DNA of 64,000 nt from Mitsuaria sp. GD03876 (GTDB lineage Bacteria > Pseudomonadota > Gammaproteobacteria > Burkholderiales > Burkholderiaceae_C): positions 22,132 through 86,131 of the forward strand of contig NZ_JAOCCU010000026.1 in the NCBI RefSeq assembly GCF_029840635.1. Direction: 5' to 3'. The position numbers and the translations under genes are program-made. Shown in pieces: positions 43,658 through 51,787 of the stretch; within the stretch, counting starts at the first letter, position 1, and each line of letters opens with the position of its first letter. The notes beneath the pieces were generated by a model that was not told the origin of the DNA, did not search any database, and saw only the letters and a list, made by a program, of their open reading frames with translations.

Positions 43658-44713
43658 TCAGTCCGCCGGCGCGATCGGGATTGCGCGGCGGGCCTCGCGC
43701 ATCGACGCCGGCGCGTCCAGGCTGCGCGCGCGCAGCTGTCCGCAGCCGCCATCGACGTCCTGCCCGGCCGAATCCCGCAGCTTCGTCAGCACGCCGCGCT
43801 CATGCAGCCGGCGCGCGATGTCGCGGGCCTTGTCCCACGCCGGGCGGCGATAGGGCAACTCGGGCACGCTGTTGTACGGAATCATGTTCAGCACGCCGTA
43901 CTTGCCCTTGAGCAGCGCGACGATGCCGTCGAGCTCGTCCTCGCCGTCGTTGACGCCGTCCAGCAGCGTCCACTGGTACTGGATCGGATACCCGGTCTCG
44001 CGCGCGTAGCGCTCGCCGGCCTCGACGATCTCCGCCGGCGTGAGCCGTGGCGCGCGCGGCAGCAGTTCGCGCCGCAAGTCCGGCTTGGTCGTGTGCAGCG
44101 ACAGCGCCAGCGCCGGCTTCACCGGCCCCTGGCCGAGCCGCTCGAACGCGCGCGGATCGCCGACGGTCGAGAACACCAGCTGCTTGTGGCCGATGTTGCC
44201 GGCCGTGCCCAGCAGCTCGATCGCCTCCAGCACCGCGTCCAGGTTGTGCGACGGCTCGCCCATGCCCATGAACACGACCTTCCTGACCGCGCGCTCGCGC
44301 CGCGCCAGCACGACCTGCGCCACGATCTCCGCGCTGGTGACCTGGCGCACCAGGCCGTCCTTGCCGGTCATGCAGAAGCGGCAACCCACCGCGCAGCCGA
44401 TCTGGCTGGACACGCACAGCCCGTCGCGCGGCAGCAGCACGCTCTCGATGGTCTGGCCGTCGGTCAGGCCCACCAGCAGCCGCGCCGAGCCGTCCTCGCC
44501 GGGATGGCGCTCGACCAGCGTGGCCAGGCCGTGCAGCTCGTCCATCAGCGCCGGCAGCGCCTCGCGCACCGCCTGCGGCAGGTAGTGCTCGAGCTTGCGC
44601 TTGCCGTCGGTCAGCGGCCGGGCCTGGACCCAGTGGCGCAGCACGCGGCCGACGTGGGCCTCGTTGGCGCCGAGCGCGCGCAGGCGGTGGGAAATGTCGG
44701 AGAGGGCGATCAC
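43658..44713 (-). CDS. RlmN/Cfr-family radical SAM rRNA/tRNA methyltransferase
   Basis: A 351-residue radical-SAM methyltransferase. The [4Fe-4S] motif is 'CVSSQIGCAVGCRFCMTG' (CxxxCxxC at the end), followed by 'VVFMGMGEPSHNLDAVLEAI' and the C-terminal catalytic Cys region 'VDGGCGQLRA'. RlmN methylates C2 of A2503 in 23S rRNA and A37 of some tRNAs. It is more divergent in the N-terminal part than standard RlmN, so it may be a second, RlmN-like paralogue. It starts with GTG at 44713, divergent from ispD with a 43-base spacer. Confidence 0.88.
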   Translation of the reverse strand: MIALSDISHRLRALGANEAHVGRVLRHWVQARPLTDGKRKLEHYLPQAVREALPALMDELHGLATLVERHPGEDGSARLLVGLTDGQTIESVLLPRDGLCVSSQIGCAVGCRFCMTGKDGLVRQVTSAEIVAQVVLARRERAVRKVVFMGMGEPSHNLDAVLEAIELLGTAGNIGHKQLVFSTVGDPRAFERLGQGPVKPALALSLHTTKPDLRRELLPRAPRLTPAEIVEAGERYARETGYPIQYQWTLLDGVNDGEDELDGIVALLKGKYGVLNMIPYNSVPELPYRRPAWDKARDIARRLHERGVLTKLRDSAGQDVDGGCGQLRARSLDAPASMREARRAIPIAPAD

Positions 44714-44756
44714 GGCGCGGATTTTCCCCGATCGCGCCTCCCTACAATCGCGCCCC

Positions 44757-45482
44757 ATGAGTTCCTTCCCCATCGGCCTGGCCCCGCGCTGCTTCGCGCT
44801 GGTGCCCGCCGCGGGCGTCGGCAGCCGCTCCGGCGCCGACCGTCCCAAGCAGTACGTCCCGCTCGCCGGCCAGGCGCTGATCGCGCACACGCTGGCCGCG
44901 CTCGGCGCGGTGGCGCGGATCGAGGCCACGCTCGTGGTCCTGTCGCCCGAGGACGACCAGTTCGAATCCGCCGTGCCCGGCTTCGCCGGCGAGCGCGGCT
45001 GGATCGCCCGCTCCGGCGGCGCGACCCGCGCCGACTCCGTCGCCGCCGGGTTGCAGGCGCTGCGCGAGCGCGGCGTCCAGCCGCACGACTGGGTGCTGGT
45101 CCACGACGCCGCCCGCTGCCTGGTCCGCCCCGCGTGGATCGACGCGCTGATCGACGCCTGCGCCGACGACGAGGTCGGCGGGCTGCTCGCGCTGCCGGTG
45201 GCCGACACGCTCAAGGACGCGGCCACCGCCGACGGCGCCGCGCGCGTCGCCGCCACCGTCGACCGGCGCGGCAAGTGGGCCGCGCAGACGCCGCAGATGT
45301 TCCGCCTGGGCCTGCTGGCGCCGGCGCTGGCCGGGCCGCTGGACGGCATCACCGACGAGGCCAGCGCCGTCGAGGCGCTTGGCCATGCGCCCAGGCTGGT
45401 CGAAGCCTCCATGGAAAACTTCAAGGTCACCTATCCCGCCGACTTCGCGTTGGCCGAACGCCTGCTGAGGAACCGCGCATGA
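44757..45482 (+). CDS. ispD: 2-C-methyl-D-erythritol 4-phosphate cytidylyltransferase
   Basis: Adds CMP to MEP in the third step of the non-mevalonate isoprenoid pathway. 241 residues, with the nucleotide-binding 'LVPAAGVGSRSGADRPKQYVPL', 'GGATRADSVAAGLQAL', 'VLVHDAARCLVRP' and 'AAQTPQMFRL' typical of IspD. The stop overlaps the start of the methionine aminopeptidase gene by 4 bases (ATGA). Confidence 0.95.
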   Translation: MSSFPIGLAPRCFALVPAAGVGSRSGADRPKQYVPLAGQALIAHTLAALGAVARIEATLVVLSPEDDQFESAVPGFAGERGWIARSGGATRADSVAAGLQALRERGVQPHDWVLVHDAARCLVRPAWIDALIDACADDEVGGLLALPVADTLKDAATADGAARVAATVDRRGKWAAQTPQMFRLGLLAPALAGPLDGITDEASAVEALGHAPRLVEASMENFKVTYPADFALAERLLRNRA

Positions 45483-46234
45483 CCATCGAATCCGACGACG
45501 ACATCCAGGGCCTGAAGGCCGCCGGCGAGGCGGTGGCCACCGTGCTGCGACGCATGCTCGACGCGATCCGCCCGGGCATGACCACGCGCGAGCTCGACGA
45601 GATGGGCGCGCGCTGGCTCGACGAGTTCGGCGCCAAATCCGCGCCGCGCGTGATGTACGACTTCCCCGGCGCCACCTGCATCAGCATCAACGAGCAGGCC
45701 GCGCACGGCATCCCCGGCGACCGCGTGATCCACAAGGGCGACATCGTCAACGTGGACGTCTCGGCCGAGCTGGGCGGCTACTTCGCCGACACCGGCGGCA
45801 CGCGCATCGTCCCGCCGACCACGCCGACCAAGACGCAACTGGTCTTCGCCGCGCAGTACGCGCTCGAGCAGGCGATGAAGGAAGTGAAGCCCGGCGCGCG
45901 GCTCAACCGCATCGGCCACGCGATCGAGCGCGTGGCCCGGGCGCACAAGTTCAAGATCATCGAGAACCTCTGCAGCCACGGCGTCGGCCGCTCGCTGCAC
46001 GAGGAGCCCAAGACCATCCCCGGCTACTACGACCCCAACGACACGCGGATCCTGGAGGAGGGCATGGTCATCACCATCGAGCCCTTCCTGTCGACCAAGA
46101 GCCGCTGGGTCGACGAGGAGGCCGACGGCTGGACCCTGTCCGGCATGAAGGGCAACCTCTCGGCCCAGTTCGAGCACACGATGATCGTGACCCGCGGCGG
46201 CCCGCTGGTGGTCACGAACGCGCTGCCGAACTGA
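45479..46234 (+). CDS. map: Type I methionine aminopeptidase
   Basis: Removes the initiator Met from nascent proteins. 251 residues, with the five metal ligands visible: Asp in '[19 protein letters not shown]' (two Asp), His in '[19 protein letters not shown]', Glu in '[11 protein letters not shown]' and Glu in 'QFEHTMIVT'. It sits inside the ispD-ispF cluster, overlapping ispD, rather than beside rpsB where the housekeeping copy usually lies, so it may be a second copy. Confidence 0.94.
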   Translation: MTIESDDDIQGLKAAGEAVATVLRRMLDAIRPGMTTRELDEMGARWLDEFGAKSAPRVMYDFPGATCISINEQAAHGIPGDRVIHKGDIVNVDVSAELGGYFADTGGTRIVPPTTPTKTQLVFAAQYALEQAMKEVKPGARLNRIGHAIERVARAHKFKIIENLCSHGVGRSLHEEPKTIPGYYDPNDTRILEEGMVITIEPFLSTKSRWVDEEADGWTLSGMKGNLSAQFEHTMIVTRGGPLVVTNALPN

Positions 46235-46292
46235 GGCGCCGCGTCGCCACCTCCGCAATCACCTCCGCTTCCGCGTTCACCGCGTCGATCCC

Positions 46293-46790
46293 ATGGTTCT
46301 GAACTTCCGCATCGGCGAGGGCTGGGACACCCACCAGCTCGTCGCCGGCCGCCCGCTGATCCTCGGCGGCATCACCATCCCGCACACGCATGGGCTGCTC
46401 GGCCACTCGGACGCCGACGCGCTCGCGCACGCGATCACCGACGCGCTGCTCGGCGCCGCCGCGCTGGGCGACATCGGCAAGCTGTTCCCCGACACGGCGG
46501 CCGAGTTCAAGGGCGCCGACTCGATGGTGCTGCTGGCCGAGGCCTACCAGCGGGTGAAGGGACTGAACTGGGTGATCGGCAACATCGACACGACCATCGT
46601 CGCCCAGCAGCCCAAGATGGCGCCGCACATCCCGGCGATGCGCCAGCGGCTGGCGGAGGTGCTCGGCATCGATCCCGGGCAGATCAACGTGAAGGCCAAG
46701 ACGGCCGAGAAGATGGGGCCGGTCGGCGAGCTCAAGGCCATCGAGGCCCGCGCCGTCTGTCTGCTCGTGCGGGGAGATTGGTCGGCCTGA
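46293..46790 (+). CDS. ispF: 2-C-methyl-D-erythritol 2,4-cyclodiphosphate synthase
   Basis: Cyclises CDP-ME-2-phosphate to MEcPP in the non-mevalonate isoprenoid pathway. 165 residues, with zinc ligands in '[10 protein letters not shown]' and '[20 protein letters not shown]' and the conserved 'GDIGKLFPD'; C-terminal '[13 protein letters not shown]'. Third gene of the ispD-map-ispF group, 58 bases after map. Confidence 0.96.
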   Translation: MVLNFRIGEGWDTHQLVAGRPLILGGITIPHTHGLLGHSDADALAHAITDALLGAAALGDIGKLFPDTAAEFKGADSMVLLAEAYQRVKGLNWVIGNIDTTIVAQQPKMAPHIPAMRQRLAEVLGIDPGQINVKAKTAEKMGPVGELKAIEARAVCLLVRGDWSA

Positions 46791-46822
46791 GGCCGCCTGC
46801 CATCCGGGAGCGCGGCCCATCA

Positions 46823-46860
46823 CAGGGCATGAGGGCTCCCTCCAGGACCCTCACGCCCTG
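46823..46860. terminator. Stem-loop between convergent ispF and envZ
   Basis: CAGGGC-A-TGAGGG pairs with CCCTCA-C-GCCCTG, a 12-bp stem with one A-C mismatch and a 12-base loop, centred in the 97-base gap between convergent genes. It could act for both strands, though neither side has a T-run. Confidence 0.45.
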
Positions 46861-46887
46861 TTCCGGGCCCGGGGAGGCTCGCTGTCT

Positions 46888-48213
46888 TCAGACGCTGGCG
46901 CGCTTCAGGCGCAGTTGCGCCACGAAGCCGCTGTCGTCGGCGTTGGCCAGGCGCAGTTGCGCGCCCAGGCGCTGGACCGACTTCTCGACGATTGCCAGGC
47001 CCAGGCCGGCGCCGGTCGCCGCCGTGCGGGCGCTGTCGCCGCGATAGAACGGCGTCGTCAGCTTGGCCAGCTTGTCCGGCGGCACGCCCGGCCCATGGTC
47101 CCGCACCGTCAGCAGCACCCAGGCGCTGTCGGCCTCGGCCGTGACGTCCACCCGCGCCGGCTCGTCGCCGTGATGGCCGTAGCGGCGCGCGTTCTCGAAC
47201 AGGTTCAGCAGGATGCGGCCCAGCTCCGTCGGGTCGGTCCAGATCCGCAGCGCCGCGGACAGCCGCACGCTGATCTGGATCTGCTGCGGATCGCGGAACC
47301 CCTGCGCCTCGCGCTCGACCAGCTCGCGCAGGTTGAGCGCCTGCAACTGCAGCTCGCTCGGGCGCGCGTAGTCCATGAACTTGTTGATGATCGCGTCGAG
47401 CTGGTCAATGTCCTGCGCGATGTAGGTCCGCGCCTGCTCGTCGTTGACGCTCATCTCCGCTTCCAGCCGCAGCCGCGCCAGCGGCGTGCGCAGGTCGTGC
47501 GAGATGCCCGCCAGCATCACGCTGCGGTCCTCTTCCATCTTGGCCAGCTCGCGCGCCATCCGGTTGAAGCCCATGTTGACCTCCCGGATCTCGCTGGTCA
47601 GCGTGCTCTCGTCCAGGCGCGAGTCGTACTCGCCCTCGCGGATGCGGCTGGCGGCGATGGACAGCTCGCGCAGCGGCTGGTTGATCAGCCGCGCGATCGC
47701 CGCCGCGCCCAGCAGCGACGCGCCCAGCGCGATCGCGATCCACCACCAGTTGTTGGTCAGGTTGGCCTGCAGCGGCGCCGGGTTGGTCTGGAGCCAGAAC
47801 TGGTCCGGCCCGACATCGAACCGCACCCACAGCCCCGGCACCCCGTTCAGCCCGCTGGCCAGCACCGTCTGCGGCCCCAGCCGCGAGACCAGCTCCTTGC
47901 GCAGCCGCTGCGCGAAGGGCGAGTTCTCGTAGGGCAGCCAGCGGTCGGTGGCTTCGGCCACCTCCACCGAGACCGCCTCGCTGCGCGCGATCGACTTCAC
48001 CACGGCCACGCGGTTGATCGCGTCCGTGCTCGACAGCGCCACCCGCGACAGGTTCACCAGGCCGGCCAGCTGCTGGGCCGCCTCGAGCGCCTTGGGCTCG
48101 GCTTCCAGGGCCTTGAAGGTCTGCTGCCAGGCCAGCACGCCCGCCGCCAGCAGCAAGGCCAGCAGCGCGAAGGTGCGCCAGAACAGGTTCAGCGCCAGAC
48201 GCGGCGGTGCCAC
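46888..48213 (-). CDS. envZ: EnvZ/OmpR-family sensor histidine kinase
   Basis: A 441-residue inner-membrane sensor kinase for the response regulator encoded just upstream in the operon (4-base gap). Transmembrane helices at about 10-29 and 152-172 flank a periplasmic domain, a HAMP domain follows, the phospho-acceptor His lies in 'AGISHDLRTPLARLRLEAEM', and the ATPase domain has 'LLNLFENARRYG' and 'VRDHGPGVPPDKL'. Senses osmolarity or envelope conditions in related bacteria. Second gene of the operon. Confidence 0.92.
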   Translation of the reverse strand: MAPPRLALNLFWRTFALLALLLAAGVLAWQQTFKALEAEPKALEAAQQLAGLVNLSRVALSSTDAINRVAVVKSIARSEAVSVEVAEATDRWLPYENSPFAQRLRKELVSRLGPQTVLASGLNGVPGLWVRFDVGPDQFWLQTNPAPLQANLTNNWWWIAIALGASLLGAAAIARLINQPLRELSIAASRIREGEYDSRLDESTLTSEIREVNMGFNRMARELAKMEEDRSVMLAGISHDLRTPLARLRLEAEMSVNDEQARTYIAQDIDQLDAIINKFMDYARPSELQLQALNLRELVEREAQGFRDPQQIQISVRLSAALRIWTDPTELGRILLNLFENARRYGHHGDEPARVDVTAEADSAWVLLTVRDHGPGVPPDKLAKLTTPFYRGDSARTAATGAGLGLAIVEKSVQRLGAQLRLANADDSGFVAQLRLKRASV

Positions 48214-48217
48214 GGAC

Positions 48218-48955
48218 TCAGGCCGCCTCGTCCGGCACGAACACGTAGCCCACGCCCCAGACCGTCTGGATGAAGCGCGGCTGCGCCGGATCCTCTTCCA
48301 GCAGCTTGCGCAGGCGCGAGACCTGCACGTCCAGGCTGCGGTCGAAGGGCTCGAACTCGCGGCCGCGCGCCAGCATCGCCAGCTTGTCGCGCGACAGCGG
48401 CTGGCGCGGATGGCGCACCAGCGCCTTGAGCATCGAGAACTCGCCCGTGGTCAGCGGCACCGGCTCGCCGTTCTTGGCCAGACGGCGCAGCGCCAGGTCG
48501 AACTCGAACGGGCCGAACTGGACCGTCATCGGCTCCTTGGACGGCGCGCCCGGCGCTTCCGGCGGCGGACGGCGGCGCAGCACCGCGTTGATCCGGGCCA
48601 GCAGCTCGCGGGGGTTGAAGGGCTTGGCCAGGTAGTCGTCCGCGCCGACCTCCAGGCCGACGATGCGGTCGACTTCCTCGACCTTGGCCGTCAGCATGAT
48701 GATCGGCGTGTTGTCGCCCGCGGCGCGCAGCCGGCGGCAGATCGACAGGCCGTCCTCGCCGGGCAGCATCAGGTCCAGCACGATCAGGTCGACCGTCTCC
48801 CGCGTCAGCTGCTTGTTCAGCGCCTTGCTGTCCTCGGCCAGGAGGACCTCGAAACCCTCCTGGGCCAGGTAGCGGCGCAGCAGGTCGCGGATGCGGGCGT
48901 CGTCGTCCACGACCAGGATGCGGTTGGGGCGGGTTGGGCTTTGCATGGCGGCCAC
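48218..48955 (-). CDS. ompR: OmpR-family response regulator
   Basis: A 245-residue OmpR/PhoB-type regulator. Receiver domain with 'VVDDDARIRDLLRRYL', phospho-acceptor Asp in 'LIVLDLMLPGEDGL' and Lys in 'DYLAKPFNPREL'; winged helix at about 150-240 with 'LTTGEFSMLKALVRHPRQPL' and 'FIQTVWGVGYVFVPD'. Controls outer-membrane and surface genes in relatives. The promoter region upstream carries TTTGTAACAG twice and a GTTACA/TGTAAC dyad. Confidence 0.93.
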   Translation of the reverse strand: MAAMQSPTRPNRILVVDDDARIRDLLRRYLAQEGFEVLLAEDSKALNKQLTRETVDLIVLDLMLPGEDGLSICRRLRAAGDNTPIIMLTAKVEEVDRIVGLEVGADDYLAKPFNPRELLARINAVLRRRPPPEAPGAPSKEPMTVQFGPFEFDLALRRLAKNGEPVPLTTGEFSMLKALVRHPRQPLSRDKLAMLARGREFEPFDRSLDVQVSRLRKLLEEDPAQPRFIQTVWGVGYVFVPDEAA

Positions 48956-48962
48956 TCCGGAA

Positions 48963-49050
48963 TTTGTAACAGCGGCACTGTAAGGGCAGTTTTTCGGCCT
49001 GTTTGCGGGATGCAGCAGTCCTTACTGGATAGTTACATCTTTTGTAACAG
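48963..49050. promoter_or_regulatory. Repeated TTTGTAACAG sites and dyad upstream of ompR
   Basis: TTTGTAACAG occurs at 48963-48972 and again at 49041-49050. The second copy forms an inverted repeat, GTTACA (49032-49037) and TGTAAC (49043-49048), 5 bases apart. This AT-rich island lies between the divergent ompR and SIMPL-protein genes and is a good candidate for OmpR-type autoregulation or another regulator. Confidence 0.5.
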
Positions 49051-49189
49051 GCCCTCGGACCGACCTCAAGTGATTAACAAATGACACACAAAGGGAGCAC
49101 CGAAGGGCCCTCCGGCGGTCATCCGTGACGGAAGTCGCAGCCGTTATGCTCGTTCTCCCTTAGGACAACGCCAGGAAGGAGCCCTTTCC

Positions 49190-49927
49190 ATGATCCGAAT
49201 CTCCAAGAAGCTCGCCCGCACCCTGATCGCCGCCGGCGCGGTCGCCGCGGTGCCCGCGATGGCGCAGGCCGAGGCGGCCAAGACCGACGTGCTGTCGCTG
49301 AGCGCCTCGGCCACGACCGAGGTGGCGCGGGACCTGCTCCAGCTGCGCTTCTCCACCACCCGCGAGGGCAAGGAAGCCGGCGCCGTCCAGAACGAGCTCA
49401 AGCAGGCGCTGGACGCCGCGCTGGCCGAGGCGCGCAAGGTCGCCAAGCCGGGTCAGGTGGACCTGCAGGCCGGCAACCTGTCGGTGTACCCGCGCTACGG
49501 CCAGACCAAGTCCGGCGGCAGCGGCGCGCCGCAGATCACCGGCTGGCAGGGCAGCGTGGAACTGCTGGTGCAGGGCCGCGACATGGAGACGATCTCCAAG
49601 CTGAGCGGGCGCATCCAGACGCTGTCGATCGCCAACGTCAGCTACGGGCTGTCGCGCGAGGCCCGCGAGAAGGCCGAGGGCGAGGTGGTCTCCCAGGCGA
49701 TCGCCAGCTACAAGGCCAAGGCGGCGCTGTACGCGCAGCAGTTCGGCTACGGCGGCTACCGGGTGGGCGAGGTCAGCGTCAACGCCGACCAGCCGATGCC
49801 GGTGATGGCCCCGCCGATGGCGCGCTTCAAGTCGATGGCCGCCAGCGCCGACGAGGCGCTGCCGGTCGAGTCCGGCAAGGCGACGGTGACGGTCAACGTC
49901 AGCGGCAGCGTCCTGATGACGCGCTGA
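49190..49927 (+). CDS. SIMPL-domain (DUF541) periplasmic protein
   Basis: A 245-residue exported protein. Signal peptide about 1-26 ('LARTLIAAGAVAAVPAMAQA'). The SIMPL domain follows, with 'VARDLLQLRFSTTREGKEAG', 'VYPRYGQTKSG', 'ITGWQGSVELLVQGRDM' and 'VSYGLSREAREKAEGEVVSQ'. Such proteins are often oxidative-stress or antimicrobial-related periplasmic proteins of unknown mechanism. AAGGAG lies about 8 bases before the ATG and a strong terminator follows the gene. Confidence 0.9.
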   Translation: MIRISKKLARTLIAAGAVAAVPAMAQAEAAKTDVLSLSASATTEVARDLLQLRFSTTREGKEAGAVQNELKQALDAALAEARKVAKPGQVDLQAGNLSVYPRYGQTKSGGSGAPQITGWQGSVELLVQGRDMETISKLSGRIQTLSIANVSYGLSREAREKAEGEVVSQAIASYKAKAALYAQQFGYGGYRVGEVSVNADQPMPVMAPPMARFKSMAASADEALPVESGKATVTVNVSGSVLMTR

Positions 49928-49951
49928 TCGGCCTCCCGTGCTGAATGAGGA

Positions 49952-49976
49952 ACGCCCGGCTCGACCGGGCGTTTTT
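49952..49976 (+). terminator. Rho-independent terminator after the SIMPL gene
   Basis: ACGCCCGG-CTCGA-CCGGGCGT followed by TTTT, 24 bases beyond the stop. A perfect 8-bp GC-rich stem with a T-run: a strong intrinsic terminator. Confidence 0.92.
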
Positions 49977-49998
49977 CATGGCGCGTGATCCGATCGGA

Positions 49999-50059
49999 TC
50001 ACCGGGCGGTCATCGTCCGCTCATCGATCGCTCATCGATCGCTCATCGATCGCTCACTG
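49999..50059. repeat. 11-bp tandem repeat (TCATCGATCGC-like)
   Basis: TCACCG, TCATCG (four times) and TCACTG begin at 49999, 50010, 50021, 50032, 50043 and 50054, exactly 11 bases apart; the middle copies are nearly identical TCATCGATCGC units. The last copy contains the stop codon of the 3-hydroxybutyrate dehydrogenase gene on the minus strand. Confidence 0.75.
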
Positions 50060-50824
50060 CGCGGTCCAGCCGCCGTCCATCGCCCAGGCCTGGCCGCGCA
50101 CGTTGACCGCGGCGTCGGAGCACAGGAACACCGCCAGCGCGCCGAGTTCCTCCGGCGTCGTGAACTGCAGCGACGGCTGCTTCTCGGCCAGCAGCTGGCG
50201 CTTGGCCTCGGCGGGGTCGAGCTTCTCGTTGGCCGCGCGGGTGTCGATCTGCTTCTGCACCAGCGGGGTCAGCACCCAGCCCGGGCAGATCGCGTTGACG
50301 GTCACCGGCACGGTGGCGGTCTCCAGCGCCGCGGCCTTGGTCAGGCCGATTAGGCCGTGCTTGGCCGCCACGTAGGCCGACTTGCCGGCCGAGGCCACCA
50401 GCCCGTGCGTCGAGGCGATGTTGATGACGCGCCCCCAGTTCCTCTTCTTCATGCCGGGCAGCGCCAGGCGCATCGTGTGGAAGGCGGAACTGAGGTTGAT
50501 CGCGATGATCGCGTCCCACTTGTCGGCGGGGAACTCGTCGACGTTGGCGACGAACTGGATGCCCGCGTTGTTCACGAGGATGTCGCAGCCGCCGAAGGCC
50601 TCGTCGATGTAGGCCATCATGGCCTCGATCTCGGCGGGCTTGCTCATGTCGGCGCCGTGATAACCGACCTTCACGCCCAGCGCCTCGACCTGCGCCTTGG
50701 GGCCCTCGTGGTCGCCGAAGCCGTTGAGCACGATGTTCGCGCCTTGCTCGGCCAGGGTCAGGGCAATCCCCAATCCGATGCCGCTGGTGGAGCCGGTGAC
50801 CAGGGCCGTCTTTCCTTTCAACAT
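50054..50824 (-). CDS. 3-hydroxybutyrate dehydrogenase (SDR family)
   Basis: Oxidises D-3-hydroxybutyrate to acetoacetate with NAD in polyhydroxybutyrate/ketone-body use. 256 residues, with the Rossmann motif 'LVTGSTSGIGLGIAL', 'LVNNAGIQFV', and the catalytic Ser-Tyr-Lys in 'INIASTHGLVASAGKSAYVA' plus 'AKHGL'. C-terminal 'GQAWAMDGGWTAQ' is the family end. The stop codon lies in an 11-bp tandem repeat. Divergent from an alpha/beta hydrolase gene with 48 bases between. Confidence 0.92.
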   Translation of the reverse strand: MLKGKTALVTGSTSGIGLGIALTLAEQGANIVLNGFGDHEGPKAQVEALGVKVGYHGADMSKPAEIEAMMAYIDEAFGGCDILVNNAGIQFVANVDEFPADKWDAIIAINLSSAFHTMRLALPGMKKRNWGRVINIASTHGLVASAGKSAYVAAKHGLIGLTKAAALETATVPVTVNAICPGWVLTPLVQKQIDTRAANEKLDPAEAKRQLLAEKQPSLQFTTPEELGALAVFLCSDAAVNVRGQAWAMDGGWTAQ

Positions 50825-50872
50825 GCCGCGTCCTCTTCAGGGTTGTTAGGATGGGTGCAAAGGATACGAGCG

Positions 50873-51739
50873 ATGTCTGAACCCTTGTTGAAAAAAGTCC
50901 AGGCGCTGAGCCCGTGCGGCCTGCACCAGGTCGCGTATTGGGAGTGGGGACAGGCCGACAACCCGCGGGTGCTGGTCTGCGTGCACGGGCTGTCGCGCCA
51001 GGGCCGCGATTTCGACGTGCTGGCGCGCCGCCTGAGCGACCGTTTCCGCGTGATCTGCCCGGATGTCGTCGGCCGCGGCGAGTCCGATTGGCTGGGCGAT
51101 CCTCGCAACTACCAGCTGCCGCAATACGTCTCGGACATGGTCACGCTGCTGGCGCGCGGCGGCGCGGCGCAGGTGGACTGGCTCGGCACCTCGATGGGCG
51201 GCCTGATCGGCCTGGCGCTGGCGGCGATGCCGGCCAGCCCGATCAAGCGGCTGATCCTCAACGACGTGGGACCGACGATCGAATTCGTCGCGCTGCAGCG
51301 CATCGCGAGCTACCTCGGGCGCGCGCCGCAGTTCGAGAACTGCCAGCAGGGCGCCGACTACCTGCGCGGCATCTCGCAGGGCTTCGGCCCGCACACCGAC
51401 GAGCAGTGGCTGGCGCTGTCGCGGGCGATGTTCAAGCCCGACGGCGACCGCTGCCGGCTGCACTACGACCCGCGCATCGGCCAGGGCCTGGCCGGCCTGA
51501 CGCCGGAGCTGGCCAAGGCCGGCGAGGCGCAGCTCTGGGCGGCCTACGACGCGGTGCGCTGCCCGACGCTGCTGCTGCGCGGCGGCGAGTCGGACCTGCT
51601 CACCCGCGCGACCGCCGAGCAGATGACGCAGCGCGGCCCGCGCGCCGAGCTGCACGAGTTTCCCGGTGTCGGCCACGCGCCGACGCTGGTGCAGGAGAAC
51701 CAGATCCAGGTGGTCGAGCGATTCCTCGACCGCGGATGA
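50873..51739 (+). CDS. Alpha/beta hydrolase
   Basis: A 288-residue alpha/beta-hydrolase-fold enzyme. Nucleophile Ser in 'WLGTSMGGLIGLALA' (GxSxG), an oxyanion region 'VCVHGLSRQGRDF', Asp in 'LLRGGESDLLTRAT' and His in 'FPGVGHAPTLVQ'. It resembles small-ester or PHB-oligomer hydrolases, which fits its place opposite 3-hydroxybutyrate dehydrogenase, but the substrate is not established. AAGGA lies 10 bases before the ATG. Confidence 0.88.
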   Translation: MSEPLLKKVQALSPCGLHQVAYWEWGQADNPRVLVCVHGLSRQGRDFDVLARRLSDRFRVICPDVVGRGESDWLGDPRNYQLPQYVSDMVTLLARGGAAQVDWLGTSMGGLIGLALAAMPASPIKRLILNDVGPTIEFVALQRIASYLGRAPQFENCQQGADYLRGISQGFGPHTDEQWLALSRAMFKPDGDRCRLHYDPRIGQGLAGLTPELAKAGEAQLWAAYDAVRCPTLLLRGGESDLLTRATAEQMTQRGPRAELHEFPGVGHAPTLVQENQIQVVERFLDRG

Positions 51740-51787
51740 CGTCCCGACGGCCGAACGCGCCGCCGCGTGGACACGGATGAACGACGC

